From Pseudomonas sp. PH1b (GTDB lineage Bacteria > Pseudomonadota > Gammaproteobacteria > Pseudomonadales > Pseudomonadaceae): a stretch of DNA of 64,000 nt. The stretch's first letter is position 1. Every line of letters begins with the position of its first letter. Of this stretch, positions 56,601 to 64,000 are shown one piece after another. Where the stretch lies: assembly GCF_000633395.1 (NCBI RefSeq), contig NZ_AYMU01000004.1, positions 62,001 to 126,000 on the forward strand. The letters run 5' to 3'. A program made the position numbers and the translations under genes. The notes below the pieces were generated by a model. It ran no database searches. It was not told the origin of the DNA and saw only the letters and a program-made list of their open reading frames with translations.

Positions 56601-56713
56601 TCTTCGGGCCGATGGCGGTGGCGATCATGGGCGGGCTGATTGTCGCCACGGCCTTGACCCTGCTGTTCCTGCCGGCGCTGTATGCGGCGTGGTTCCGGGT
56701 GCGCAAGGACTGA
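53657..56713 (+). CDS. mexK: RND multidrug efflux transporter (MexK-like)
   Basis: This 1018-residue inner-membrane pump has twelve expected membrane helices in two halves, each with a large periplasmic loop. LGLLVDDAIIAVE in helix 4 carries the two proton-relay Asp residues. GMIMRNSVILVDQIEQDI lies in the second half. It extrudes drugs or detergents with the adaptor MexJ and a borrowed outer-membrane channel. The branch is close to MexK and TriC, which act on triclosan in P. aeruginosa; substrates here are untested. Confidence 0.92.
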   Translation: MGFNLSAWALRNRQIVLFLMLLLAIVGALSYTKLGQSEDPPFTFKAMVIRTNWPGATAQEVSRQVTERIEKKLMETGEYDRIVSFSRPGESQVTFIARDSMHSNEVPELWYQVRKKISDIRQTLPPGIQGPFFNDEFGTTFGNIYALTGQGFDYAVLKDYADRIQIQLQRVKDVGKVDLLGLQDEKIWIELSNVKLATLGLPLAAVQQALEEQNAVSTAGFFETPSERVQLRVSGNFQTVEQIRNFPIRVAGRTFRIGDVADVHRGFNDPPAPRMRFMGENAIGLAVAMKDGGDILVLGKALEGEFARLQNSLPAGMELRKVSDQPAAVKTGVGEFVRVLAEALIIVLLVSFFSLGVRTGMVVALAIPLVLAMTFATMYYLGIGLHKISLGALVLALGLLVDDAIIAVEMMAIKMEQGFDRIKAASFAWTSTAFPMLTGTLITAAGFLPIATAQSGTGEYTRSIFQVVTIALVASWIAAVVFVPYLGEKLLPDLAKIHAAKHGADSNPHGTPFYQRVRRMVGWCVQHRKTVIVLTILLFVGSVALFRFVPQQFFPASGRLELMVDLKLAEGASLSNTADEVKRLEAMLKDHPGIDNYVAYVGTGSPRFYLPLDQQLPATSFAQFVVLAKTIEDRESLRSWLIGTLNEQFPALRSRVTRLENGPPVGYPVQFRVTGEHIEEVRALARKVATKVRENPHVVNVHLDWEEPSKVVYLNVDQDRARALGVSTANLSKFLQSSLIGSTVSQYREDNELIEILLRGTREERTELSLLPSLAVPTDNGQSVSLSQVATLEYGFEEGVIWHRNRLPTVTVRADIYGKEQPATLVQQILPTLEPVRAELPDGYLLEVGGTVEDSTRGQNSVKAGVPLFIVVVLTLLMIQLRSFSRTAMVFLTAPLGLIGVTLFLLVFRQPFGFVAMLGTIALSGMIMRNSVILVDQIEQDIRAGLKPWDAIIEATVRRFRPIVLTALAAVLAMIPLSRSVFFGPMAVAIMGGLIVATALTLLFLPALYAAWFRVRKD

Positions 56714-56743
56714 CCGCGGCAATCATCGCTTGAGGCAAGGACG

Positions 56744-56779
56744 AAGGCCGGGCAGCAATGTCCCGGCCTTGGTTTTTTT
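56744..56779 (+). terminator. Intrinsic terminator of the efflux operon
   Basis: AAGGCCGGG and CCCGGCCTT form a 9-bp stem with a 9-nt loop, followed by GG and T7. The remaining bases to 57098 contain no gene I can support, only a candidate operator. Confidence 0.88.
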
Positions 56780-57046
56780 AGGGGCGCGAGGAGCAACTAA
56801 GCACAGTGCTGCTGGACCGCGCTTCAAGCGCAGGCCGCGCCATTGACGGTTGAGGTGTGGCGGCTTCTCCAGAGGCGCAGCGCCAATGGCGATGGAGCAC
56901 CGGCGCCTTCCCGAGCGGCTGTCTGCCATTGCCTGCCTGGTGCATCCCGCTCGCCAATATCCTTGGGCAAAAGCCCGCCGCGCGCGTTGGGTTCTGTCGC
57001 AAGGCAGCCCAAGGTGTTTTTTATTGATGAAACTTGGCGTATGGCG

Positions 57047-57065
57047 ATTCAGATCTAAACTGAAT
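57047..57065. promoter_or_regulatory. Possible operator upstream of the TetR-Rieske pair
   Basis: ATTCAG and CTGAAT are 6-bp inverted arms with a 7-nt spacer, 33 bp before the TetR start. The AT-rich setting is typical of TetR autoregulation. Confidence 0.35.
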
Positions 57066-57098
57066 TCACTTCACTTTTGACGCGCTCTGGATTTTTCC

Positions 57099-57692
57099 AT
57101 GCCCGACCTCTCCACCAAGGCCTTGCGTACCCGAAGCCGCTTGCTGGACGCCGCCCGGGAAGAACTGCTGCTGCACGGCGGTGCCCTGGAAGTGGGCCGG
57201 GTCGCCGAGCGGGCTGGGGTGTCGGTCGGGCTGATCTACCGCTACTTCAACTCCCGCGCAGGGTTGCTGGCGGCAGTGGTGGAGGACTTCCACGACCGTT
57301 ACCAGGCTGAAGTGATGGTGGCCGATCCGCTGCCGGGCGCTGCGCACTGGTGTCAGCGGGAAGAGCGGAGGGTGCATCGCGCGGTGCAGTTTCTCTATGC
57401 CGAACCGCTGGCGCCACTGCTGCTGGTGAGCCTGGCACGGGAGCCGGAAGTCGCGAGCCTCGAAGCACAACGCATTGCCGAGAACATCCGCCAGGGGGCC
57501 GACAACATCCGCCGTGGCCAGGCCGCCGGGCAGTTGCCAGCAGGACTGGACCCGCAACTGGTGGCGGCAATGGTCCTGGGGGGCATGCACCAGGCGCTGC
57601 TGGAGGCCCTCGGGCGCAGACCGCGACCGCCCCAGGAACAACTGGCGCACCAGCTCTGGCATTTCATCCGGGGTGCCCTGGCACCCGTTTAA
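57099..57692 (+). CDS. TetR family transcriptional regulator
   Basis: This 197-residue regulator has a helix-turn-helix (LLDAAREELLLHGGALEVGRVAERAGVSVGLIYRYF, about 15-50) and a C-terminal ligand domain. It lies 25 bp upstream of the Rieske oxygenase gene, probably in one operon, and may control it. It is separated from mexK by a terminator, so control of the pump is not implied. Confidence 0.9.
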   Translation: MPDLSTKALRTRSRLLDAAREELLLHGGALEVGRVAERAGVSVGLIYRYFNSRAGLLAAVVEDFHDRYQAEVMVADPLPGAAHWCQREERRVHRAVQFLYAEPLAPLLLVSLAREPEVASLEAQRIAENIRQGADNIRRGQAAGQLPAGLDPQLVAAMVLGGMHQALLEALGRRPRPPQEQLAHQLWHFIRGALAPV

Positions 57693-57717
57693 GGGAACCT
57701 GATCACCGGAGGCGTCC

Positions 57718-58866
57718 ATGCACCACGCGACCCAGGTACAGCTGCTCAAGAAGGCCCTGGCCCTGGCCGACCAGGGCCTTTCCGATGGCGCAGAGACGGC
57801 GTCTGCCCTGCCGGTCAGTCGCTACCTCGATGAACCGCGCTATCTGCGTGAGCGCGACCAGGTACTGTTCAAGGAGCCCTTGCTGGTAGCGCGTTCGACG
57901 GAGATCGCCGCCGGGCATTTTCTGACCCGGGACCTGCTGGCGCCGCTGCTCCTGAGTCGTGATGCCAGCGGGCGGCTGCGGGCCTTCTTGAATGTCTGCA
58001 AGCACCGGGGCACGCAGTTGGTGAGCGAGGCCTCGGGGCCCAATCGAGTGTTCGTCTGCCCCTACCATGGCTGGTCCTATAACCCGGACGGACAATTGCG
58101 GGGGATTCCCCACGCCTATGGTTTTGCCGATATCGAGCGTGCCTGCCTGAACCTTACCGAGGTGCCGCTGGCCGAGCGCTTTGGTGCTGTCTGGGTGCGC
58201 CATTCACCGGGGCCGGCCCTGGACCTGGAGCGATTTTTTGGCGAACAGATCATCGCTGACTTCGACAGCTTTGCCGTCGAGTCCCACGTGCTGTTCGACC
58301 CGCAGGATATCCGTCGCCCGGTGAACTGGAAGCTGACCATTGATACCTTCCTGGAGAACTATCACGTCGCCAAGGCGCATCAGGCGACCATCGACCACCT
58401 GTTCTGGCCCAACCTGGGATTGTTCGAGCGCCATGGTCGGCATATCCGCAACTTCTATGTGAAGCGCAACCTGCGCGAATTACGGGAGTTGCCCGAGAGC
58501 CAGTGGAACCTGCGCCGCCACGGCAACCTGTTGTATTTCATCTGGCCCAACACCCTGGTGCTGGTGGAGCCCGATCACCTGGACTTTTCCACGGTCTTTC
58601 CCGAGGGCCCCCTGGCCACGCGGGTGCTCGGGCACACTTTACTGGAGCAGGCGCCGGCCAGTGACAAGGCACTGCGCTATTTCCAGAGGAACAACCAGAT
58701 TCTCTATGGAGCGCTGGAGGAAGACTTCGCCATGGCGGCACGGGTTCAGGCTGGCATTCGCGCCGGCGCCAGCCCACAACTGTGGCACGGACGGTATGAG
58801 GTGGCGTTGCGCTGGTTTCACCAGGAGCTCGATGCGGCCCTGGAGGATTTGCCGGAGGGGGGCTGA
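57718..58866 (+). CDS. Rieske non-haem iron oxygenase alpha subunit
   Basis: This 382-residue protein has a Rieske [2Fe-2S] site CKHRG...CPYHGWSY (C94, H96, C114, H117) and a catalytic domain whose ENYHVAKAH supplies two iron-binding His (H216, H221). The family covers ring-hydroxylating dioxygenases and demethylases. The substrate is unknown, and no reductase or ferredoxin gene is adjacent. GGAGG lies just upstream of the ATG. Its TetR neighbour suggests ligand-controlled expression. Confidence 0.88.
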   Translation: MHHATQVQLLKKALALADQGLSDGAETASALPVSRYLDEPRYLRERDQVLFKEPLLVARSTEIAAGHFLTRDLLAPLLLSRDASGRLRAFLNVCKHRGTQLVSEASGPNRVFVCPYHGWSYNPDGQLRGIPHAYGFADIERACLNLTEVPLAERFGAVWVRHSPGPALDLERFFGEQIIADFDSFAVESHVLFDPQDIRRPVNWKLTIDTFLENYHVAKAHQATIDHLFWPNLGLFERHGRHIRNFYVKRNLRELRELPESQWNLRRHGNLLYFIWPNTLVLVEPDHLDFSTVFPEGPLATRVLGHTLLEQAPASDKALRYFQRNNQILYGALEEDFAMAARVQAGIRAGASPQLWHGRYEVALRWFHQELDAALEDLPEGG

Positions 58867-58915
58867 GGGGCAGTTGGCAACTGGCCTCGATCGTTGAGGC
58901 GACAGCGCTGTTCGC

Positions 58916-58947
58916 GGCCCCGGTCCGCGGTGTGGCGGACCGGGGCC
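58916..58947. terminator. Strong hairpin between convergent genes
   Basis: GGCCCCGGTCCGC and GCGGACCGGGGCC form perfect 13-bp arms with a 6-nt loop. There is no T-run on either side. It sits between the stop codons of the Rieske and DUF4197 genes. Confidence 0.65.
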
Positions 58948-58956
58948 AAGGGCTGA

Positions 58957-59646
58957 TCAGAGGGTGCCGAAGACTTTCTTCGCCAGGCTGGTGGCGGCGG
59001 CCGCCGGGTTCTGGCGGATGGTTTCTTCCTGCTTGCCGATCATCTCGAACAGGCCATTGAGTGCCTGCTCGGTCACGTAGCTCTCGATGTTGGCGCTCTT
59101 GGCATCCAGCACGCCCAGGGTCGCGGCCTGGCCGGCGAAGGAGTTGTACTGCTTGGCCAGGCCGACCTGATCGGTGGCCTGCTTGACGATGGGCAGGAAC
59201 TTGGCGCGGATCTGCTCGCGGCTGCTCTTGTCCAGGTATTGGGTAGCGGAGTCCTTGCCACCGGCCAGAATGCCCTTGGCGTCAGCCACGGTCATTTTCT
59301 TCACCGCATCCACCAGCAGCGCCTGGGCTTGCGGTACCGCCGCTTCGGCGGCCTTGTTCATGCTGGTTTCCAGTTGATCGACCTGGTCACCCATGCCGAA
59401 CTGCTTCATTTTCTTCGCCACCTTGCCGAGGTTGCCCGGCAATTCGATGCGCACATCGGGGTTGTTGCTGAACCCCCCGGGGGTGCCCAACTGCTTGACG
59501 GCGATCTGCGCGCCCTGGGTCAGGGCGTCCTTGAGGCCACCGCTGGCGTCACCCTGGGACAGGTCGCTAAGGGACAGGGCCAGGGCACTGGCGGAAATCA
59601 GCAGGCCAGCACACAGGCTGGTGAAACGGAGCGAAGTACGGAGCAT
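58957..59646 (-). CDS. DUF4197 exported protein
   Basis: This 229-residue protein has a signal peptide (LRTSLRFTSLCAGLLISASALA) and the DUF4197 helical domain (LSDLSQGDASGGLKDALTQGAQIAVKQLG, NALNGLF-like QALNGLFEMIGKQE near the end). The function of the family is unknown; it is presumably periplasmic. AAGGAAG precedes the ATG. Its stop side faces the Rieske gene. Confidence 0.85.
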   Translation of the reverse strand: MLRTSLRFTSLCAGLLISASALALSLSDLSQGDASGGLKDALTQGAQIAVKQLGTPGGFSNNPDVRIELPGNLGKVAKKMKQFGMGDQVDQLETSMNKAAEAAVPQAQALLVDAVKKMTVADAKGILAGGKDSATQYLDKSSREQIRAKFLPIVKQATDQVGLAKQYNSFAGQAATLGVLDAKSANIESYVTEQALNGLFEMIGKQEETIRQNPAAAATSLAKKVFGTL

Positions 59647-59670
59647 GGCGGCTTCCTTGGGCAATGAGAA

Positions 59671-60069
59671 TTAACGTACGGCGTCGACACGGAGTTTCAA
59701 CGGCTGGGGGTCCTTGCCGTCGAGATTGACCCCGTTGTGTTCGGTGGTGATGAACATCAGCTTGCCGTCCAGTTCGATCCGCGCGCTGACCGCGTAGCGG
59801 TGGCCGGGCTTGACCTGGGCCGGGTCGTAGCTGAGGTGGAAGGGCAGTGGCACCTGGCCTTTGACCGGGCCGCTCTGCTCGGCCAGGACCACCGCCGGTG
59901 CGTCCGCCAGGGACACGTCCTGCAGGCTCACGCTCAAGGTGGCGGCAGGCGGCAGGGCGATGCGCTGCAGATAGAAGACTTCGCCATCGAGGCTGGCTTT
60001 GGCTGCAGGGTGCATGGCTTGGCAGGCTCCAAGCAGCGCGGTGGCTGCCAGCAGGATGAGTTTGTTCAT
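59671..60069 (-). CDS. YbaY-type lipoprotein
   Basis: This 132-residue protein has lipobox LLGAC (Cys16) followed by a single beta-rich YbaY domain (SLDGEVFYLQRIALPPAATLSVSLQDVS, ARIELDGKLMFITTE). It is a short single-domain member of a family with poorly understood roles in the envelope. It is just upstream of the DUF4197 gene (24-bp gap), and both are likely in one operon. Confidence 0.85.
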   Translation of the reverse strand: MNKLILLAATALLGACQAMHPAAKASLDGEVFYLQRIALPPAATLSVSLQDVSLADAPAVVLAEQSGPVKGQVPLPFHLSYDPAQVKPGHRYAVSARIELDGKLMFITTEHNGVNLDGKDPQPLKLRVDAVR

Positions 60070-60120
60070 GACGGATCTCCGTATCGAGGGCGCCGCAGGC
60101 TCTGCGGCGCCGATAAGAAT

Positions 60121-62625
60121 CTAGTCGGTTTGCGTGGGGGCCGCGAGCTGGTCGGCGGCATCTTCGCTGCGGTGCAGGGCGACCTGGCGGATCGACAGGC
60201 GAATCTCCGCCGGCAGTACGCGCTTGGCGGCGCCTTCGGCCAGCTCCCCGAGTATTTCGTGGTAGCTCAGCTTGCCGGCTTCGTCGCGACGCAGCACGCC
60301 CTGGTCCAGCAGGGTCTGGATAAAGTGACGGAACAGGCTCTTGTCGAAGAACTCCGGGGCGTTCAGCCCATGCAGGATCGACAGGCGCTGGGCCATGACC
60401 GTGCACAGATCCTCCAGCTCTTCGGCACTGATGCTGTTCTGCCCGCTGTTGAGTAGCAGGGAAATGGCCATGTAGAAGCGTTGCAGGGTCTGGGCGATGC
60501 TTTTGGACAGCAGGGTCAGCAGGACAAAATGCCGCGAGCTGGGTGCCGGTCGCTGATACACCTCGTTCTCGAAGCGCAGCAGGCCTTGTTCGACAAAGGC
60601 TTCCAGCCACTGGTCCACCACCGCGTCCAGTTCTTCCAGGGACCAGCGGATGAACAGCTCCGCCTGCAAGTAGGGATAGAGCGCGCGGGTGTAGCGCAGG
60701 ATCTGTTCGCGGCTCATGCGTGACGAGCTCTGGAAGAAGCTCGCCAGCAGCGCCGGCAGGGCGAAGATGTGCAGCACGTTGTTGCGGTAGTAGGTCATCA
60801 GGACGGCGTTCTGCTCGTCCAGGTAGAGGATCTTGCCCAGTGCGTCGCTCTGCTCGGCCAGCAGCTTCATGTCCTTCACATGCTGGATCAGCGCCTGGCC
60901 ATCGCCTTCGGGCAGGGTGGTATGGGGCGAGTAGGGCACCCGGCGCAGCAGCGCCAGGTACAGGTCCAGGACCCGGGCCATGGCGCGGTCGTCCAGGGCC
61001 AGGCGGCTGGTGGAGAGCAGGGCCAGGGCTACCAGGTTCACCGGGTTGATCGCCGCGGCTTCATTGAGGTGCTGGGCTACCCGCTCGCCGAGGCGATTGG
61101 TGGTTTCGTTGAGCCAGGCCGGACGGTATTGCGGGCCCAGCTCCTGGGTACGCCAGTCCGGCTGTTCCTGGTCGAGGAACTCCGCCAGCTTGATCGGTTC
61201 GCCAAAGTTCACCGCCACCTGGCCGAAGCGCTGCTTGAGGGCGCCGACGACCTTGAAGATGTCGAAGATCGATTCCTTCTTCTTGCTCGCGCCGCGCAGC
61301 TCGCCCAGGTAGGTGCGGCCTTCCAGGACCCGCTCGTAGCCGATGTACACCGGCACGAAGACGATGGGCATGCGCGAGGAGCGCAGGAAGCTGCGCAGGG
61401 TGATGGCCAGCATCCCGGTCTTGGGTTGCAGCATGCGGCCGGTGCGCGAGCGGCCGCCCTCGACGAAGTACTCCACCGGGAAACCCTTGGTGAACAGGGT
61501 GTGCAGGTACTCGTTGAACACCGAGGTGTAGAGCGGGTTGCCCTTGAAGGTACGGCGCATGAAGAAGGCCCCGCCGCGCCGCAGCAGGCCGCCGATCACC
61601 GGCATGTTGAGGTTGATCCCGGCGGCGATGTGCGGCGGGGTCAGGCCGTTGCGAAACAGCAGGTAGGACAGTAGCAGGTAGTCGATGTGGCTGCGGTGGC
61701 AGGGCACATAGATCACCTCGTGGCCCGGGGCGATTTTCTGCACGCCTTCCAAGTGGTTGACCTTGATCCCGTCGTAGATCTTGTTCCAGAACCAGCTCAG
61801 CACCACTTCGAGGAAGCGGATCGCGGTGTAGGTGTAGTCCGAGGCGATTTCATTGCCATAGCGCAGGGCCTGGGCCTTGGCCTTTTCCGGGGAAATCTTC
61901 TCGCGCTCGGCCTCATCCAGAATGGCCTGCTTCACCAGGGGCTGGTTGAGCAGGCCCTTGACCAGGTTGCGCCGGTGGGAAATGTCCGGGCCGATGACCG
62001 CGGCCTTGAGGTTGCGAAAGTGCACCCGCAGGATGCGCTGGGCCATGCGCACGGTGCGCTCGTGGCCCTTGTTGTGCTCGATCAGTTCCCGCAGGTTGAT
62101 CGGTGCGGAGAACTGCACCCGGGTCTTGCGCCCCAGGATCATGATGCTGAGCAGGCGGCGCAGGCGCCCGGTGACCGCCCAGCTGTCGGCGAACAGCAGC
62201 TTCCACGGGCTCGATTCGCTGTCCGGCGACTGGCCCCAGAACACGCTGACCGGAATGATCTGCGCATCTTCGGCAGCGTTCTGGGTCAGGGCGCTGACCA
62301 GCCGGGTCAGGGTCGGCGGCGCGCCGCGCTTGTCCTGGCGGCCGAGCCAGTCCGGCTCCGGAGTCAGGTAGAAGAACGCCGCCGGCTCCAGCAGGTTGCC
62401 CACCGACACCGGCAGCACCGGACGTGGCAGGCCGGCCTTGGTGCATTCGGTGTCCACCACCGCAAGGTCAGTCAGGGACGGGTTTTGCAGGACGTAGAAC
62501 ACCGGTCGGCTGCGGTCGAGGTCGAGGGTGAAGGACGACTGGTTGATGGTTTCCGAGCGAACCCAGAGGTACAGCAGTCGGCGCAGGGTGCCAAACACAA
62601 GACGGCGGATCGGGGAGCGGGTCAT
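60121..62625 (-). CDS. plsB: Glycerol-3-phosphate acyltransferase PlsB
   Basis: This 834-residue membrane-associated enzyme makes 1-acyl-glycerol-3-phosphate, the first step of phospholipid synthesis. It has the acyltransferase motifs [17 protein letters not shown] (HX4D), [37 protein letters not shown] and [11 protein letters not shown]. Length matches the large gamma-proteobacterial PlsB. The family segments outside these motifs are also complete. It is divergent from the cold-shock gene. Confidence 0.95.
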   Translation of the reverse strand: MTRSPIRRLVFGTLRRLLYLWVRSETINQSSFTLDLDRSRPVFYVLQNPSLTDLAVVDTECTKAGLPRPVLPVSVGNLLEPAAFFYLTPEPDWLGRQDKRGAPPTLTRLVSALTQNAAEDAQIIPVSVFWGQSPDSESSPWKLLFADSWAVTGRLRRLLSIMILGRKTRVQFSAPINLRELIEHNKGHERTVRMAQRILRVHFRNLKAAVIGPDISHRRNLVKGLLNQPLVKQAILDEAEREKISPEKAKAQALRYGNEIASDYTYTAIRFLEVVLSWFWNKIYDGIKVNHLEGVQKIAPGHEVIYVPCHRSHIDYLLLSYLLFRNGLTPPHIAAGINLNMPVIGGLLRRGGAFFMRRTFKGNPLYTSVFNEYLHTLFTKGFPVEYFVEGGRSRTGRMLQPKTGMLAITLRSFLRSSRMPIVFVPVYIGYERVLEGRTYLGELRGASKKKESIFDIFKVVGALKQRFGQVAVNFGEPIKLAEFLDQEQPDWRTQELGPQYRPAWLNETTNRLGERVAQHLNEAAAINPVNLVALALLSTSRLALDDRAMARVLDLYLALLRRVPYSPHTTLPEGDGQALIQHVKDMKLLAEQSDALGKILYLDEQNAVLMTYYRNNVLHIFALPALLASFFQSSSRMSREQILRYTRALYPYLQAELFIRWSLEELDAVVDQWLEAFVEQGLLRFENEVYQRPAPSSRHFVLLTLLSKSIAQTLQRFYMAISLLLNSGQNSISAEELEDLCTVMAQRLSILHGLNAPEFFDKSLFRHFIQTLLDQGVLRRDEAGKLSYHEILGELAEGAAKRVLPAEIRLSIRQVALHRSEDAADQLAAPTQTD

Positions 62626-62727
62626 ACGGCTTCTGCGTGAGTGATTGAAAAACCGAGCAACTGCTCGGGGCCGGTAGTGTGCCGGATTCGTCGAAAATCG
62701 GCAAAAAAGCCCCCAAACAATATTGAG

Positions 62728-62755
62728 TTGAGAGTTTTAGCGCCTGTCATATACT
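62728..62755 (+). promoter_or_regulatory. Sigma-70 promoter of the cold-shock gene
   Basis: TTGAGA (62728-62733) and TATACT (62750-62755) are separated by 16 bp. This implies a 5' leader of about 110 nt, a length typical of cold-shock mRNAs. Confidence 0.55.
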
Positions 62756-62872
62756 CGGCCGACTCTCCCGCGGTCGTATCGCCTCCACTCATAGAGACGC
62801 TGGTCGAGGGAAAGTTCTCAAGGTTTGGTTGCAGTGAGCCAATCCAATAATAAAAAAATGAGGTATGGATTC

Positions 62873-63082
62873 ATGACTACTCGTGAGACCGGCAACGTGA
62901 AGTGGTTCAACGACGCCAAGGGCTACGGCTTTATCCAGCGTGAAGGTGGGGCGGACGTGTTCGTTCACTATCGGGCGATTCGTGGCGAAGGCCACCGTTC
63001 CCTGACCGAAGGCCAGCAGGTGGAGTACGCCGTGGTCGAAGGCCAGAAAGGTCTGCAAGCCGAAGACGTCGTCGGCCTGTAA
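62873..63082 (+). CDS. Cold shock domain protein (CspA family)
   Basis: This 69-residue single cold-shock domain binds single-stranded nucleic acid, usually as an RNA chaperone. It has both RNA-binding motifs: KGYGFIQ (RNP1) and VFVHY (RNP2). The Met at 62873 is preferred to two earlier Mets because GAGGT precedes it and [15 protein letters not shown] starts the domain. The long leader may allow cold-dependent structure control. Confidence 0.92.
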   Translation: MTTRETGNVKWFNDAKGYGFIQREGGADVFVHYRAIRGEGHRSLTEGQQVEYAVVEGQKGLQAEDVVGL

Positions 63083-63090
63083 CCGACTCT

Positions 63091-63173
63091 GTAGGAGCTG
63101 GCGTGCCAGCGACTTTGGCGCGCGCTGGCGATGCAAGGCTCAGGAGCCCCTTCGCCGGCAAGCCGGCTCCTAC
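63091..63173. repeat. Inverted REP pair
   Basis: GTAGGAGCTGGCGTGCCAGC (63091) and the inverse TTCGCCGGCAAGCCGGCTCC (63151) make a BIME-like pair in the convergent gap after the cold-shock gene. Confidence 0.8.
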
Positions 63174-63184
63174 GGGTTTAGGGT

Positions 63185-63562
63185 TCAGGCGGTACGCCAG
63201 GTAATCTCTTCCTCACCGTCGGCGCTGATGCGAATCCAGCGATCGGCTGTCTCTTCACCCTCTTCCTCGACCCAGGTACCCGGTGCGCAGCGCACCTCGA
63301 CATTCAGCGCGGCGAAAGCGGCGCGGGCACAGGCGATGTCGTCGTCCCATGGGGTCTGGTCGCTTTCCAGGTACAGGCTGTTCCACTTGCCCACGGCCTT
63401 GGGCAGCCAGGTCACCGGCACCTGGCCTGCGGTGCATTTGTAGGTCTGGCCCTTCTGTACCCATTCGCTGCAGGGGCCGAACACGCTGCCCAGCCAGGCG
63501 GCGATGGCCTTGTAGTCGACGTCGGCGTCTTTCAGGTAAATCTCGATATCGGGCTGGCGCAT
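63185..63562 (-). CDS. Conserved hypothetical protein
   Basis: This 125-residue protein starts MRQPDIEIYLKDADVDYKAI, is acidic and contains a few Cys (FGPCSEW, YKCTAGQ). I do not recognise a family. GAGGA lies just upstream of the ATG, so this start is preferred to the frame extending to 63622. It lies 86 bp from the rlmA stop. Confidence 0.7.
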   Translation of the reverse strand: MRQPDIEIYLKDADVDYKAIAAWLGSVFGPCSEWVQKGQTYKCTAGQVPVTWLPKAVGKWNSLYLESDQTPWDDDIACARAAFAALNVEVRCAPGTWVEEEGEETADRWIRISADGEEEITWRTA

Positions 63563-63648
63563 GGATGTCCTCATTGCCGGTGTGAAAAATCCATTCGCGG
63601 ATTTAGTCGGTCTCAAGCCCATGCTCGAGACCTTGGGTTGATAGGGGG

Positions 63649-64000
63649 TTATTGCAGCACGAAATAATCGTAGCGCATCGACACGCTGACCTCGAAAGGC
63701 TCGGGCTGGTCGATTACCGCGGCCCGGCGCTCGGCGCTGGCGCGCCAGCCATGGGGGGTCATGGCCAGCAGATTGGCGCGGTCTTGCGGGCGCTCCAGGT
63801 GCAGCTTGAACTCCAGGGTCTCGCTGTGGGCCAGGGCCATGCCTGCAGGCACCAGGGCCAGGTGCTTGTCGTCGGTGTATTCGCGCACTTCGTCGTACAG
63901 GCGCTCGCGCAATTCCATCAAATGGCCGCTGGTGGGGCCAACCTTCATCAGGCCGCCACCGGGGCTCAGCAGGCGCTTGGCTTCCAGCCAGTCGAGGGGG
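63649..64000 (-). CDS. rlmA: 23S rRNA (guanine745-N1)-methyltransferase RlmA, C-terminal part
   Basis: The reading frame enters from the right edge of the window, so only the C-terminal ~116 residues are present. They show RLLSPGGGLMKVGPTSGHLMELRERLYDEV, the end of the Rossmann methyltransferase fold, and the conserved LAMTPHGWRAS region that closes RlmA proteins. The N-terminal zinc-finger part is outside the window. Confidence 0.8.
   Translation of the reverse strand, partial: PLDWLEAKRLLSPGGGLMKVGPTSGHLMELRERLYDEVREYTDDKHLALVPAGMALAHSETLEFKLHLERPQDRANLLAMTPHGWRASAERRAAVIDQPEPFEVSVSMRYDYFVLQ

Noticed and set aside
56778..57058. Small frames of 62-76 codons on both strands in the gap after mexK
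   Set aside because: They overlap each other and lack start signals and family motifs. The gap has a terminator and a possible operator only.

Overview
The window is 64 kb of GC-rich, densely packed chromosome from a Pseudomonas, most likely of the P. fluorescens group. The evidence is a complete wspABCDEFR-type chemosensory operon followed by prfB and lysS, an lptF/DUF4398 lipoprotein pair, ppc, adk, tsaB, rsmJ, a mexL-mexJK-type efflux locus, plsB, and many Pseudomonas-style REP elements (GTAGGAGCCGGCTTGCCGGC). From memory, the order from wspA to plsB largely follows the conserved order around PA3673-PA3708 of P. aeruginosa. I saw no tRNA, rRNA, CRISPR array, insertion sequence or prophage.

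Layout. (1) 1-12 kb: an SPFH/flotillin-like membrane protein, a giant coiled-coil AAA ATPase, a 142-bp MITE-like inverted-repeat element abutting its stop codon, a PLD-fold nuclease-like protein, then, on the other strand, two paralogous membrane-anchored helical-repeat proteins. (2) 12-24 kb: yaeQ, recJ, a DUF6124-type small protein behind an unusually structured leader, an old yellow enzyme, opgD, a GNAT enzyme, a DUF418 membrane protein coupled to its TetR regulator with a perfect 12-bp-arm operator, a pair of envelope proteins of unknown role, and a tandem REP array with an exact 108-bp period. (3) 23.7-33.6 kb: a DUF533 protein and the Wsp surface-sensing pathway, ending in the diguanylate cyclase WspR. 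(4) 33.9-42.8 kb: prfB with its autoregulatory +1 frameshift, lysS, a TetR regulator, several lipoproteins, a QEGLA-motif protein and the lptF pair. (5) 42.9-51.7 kb: ppc, adk, tsaB, a DUF72 protein, a PEP mutase/ICL-type enzyme, an extensin-like protein, a protein with a 46-residue internal duplication, and rsmJ. (6) 51.8-64 kb: mexL/mexJK-type efflux with an operator-like dyad, a TetR-Rieske oxygenase pair, DUF4197 and YbaY-type proteins, plsB, a cold-shock protein and the C-terminal part of rlmA.

How the genes work together. WspA-F form one signalling machine: receptor WspA, couplers WspB and WspD, adaptation enzymes WspC and WspF, and kinase WspE, which phosphorylates WspR to raise c-di-GMP. 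Almost every junction in this operon is an ATGA overlap, so translation is coupled. The efflux genes lack an outer-membrane partner and must borrow one. prfB, lysS, tsaB and rsmJ are translation genes.

Most worth following up: the leader of the DUF6124 gene (14800-15024), which has two mutually exclusive pairing partners for one strand plus a masked ribosome-binding site; the SPFH + giant ATPase + PLD neighbourhood; the 142-bp inverted-repeat element; and the HExxxH motif in the QEGLA protein, which suggests a peptidase. All homology statements come from reading translated sequence and recalled family knowledge; no database search was run.
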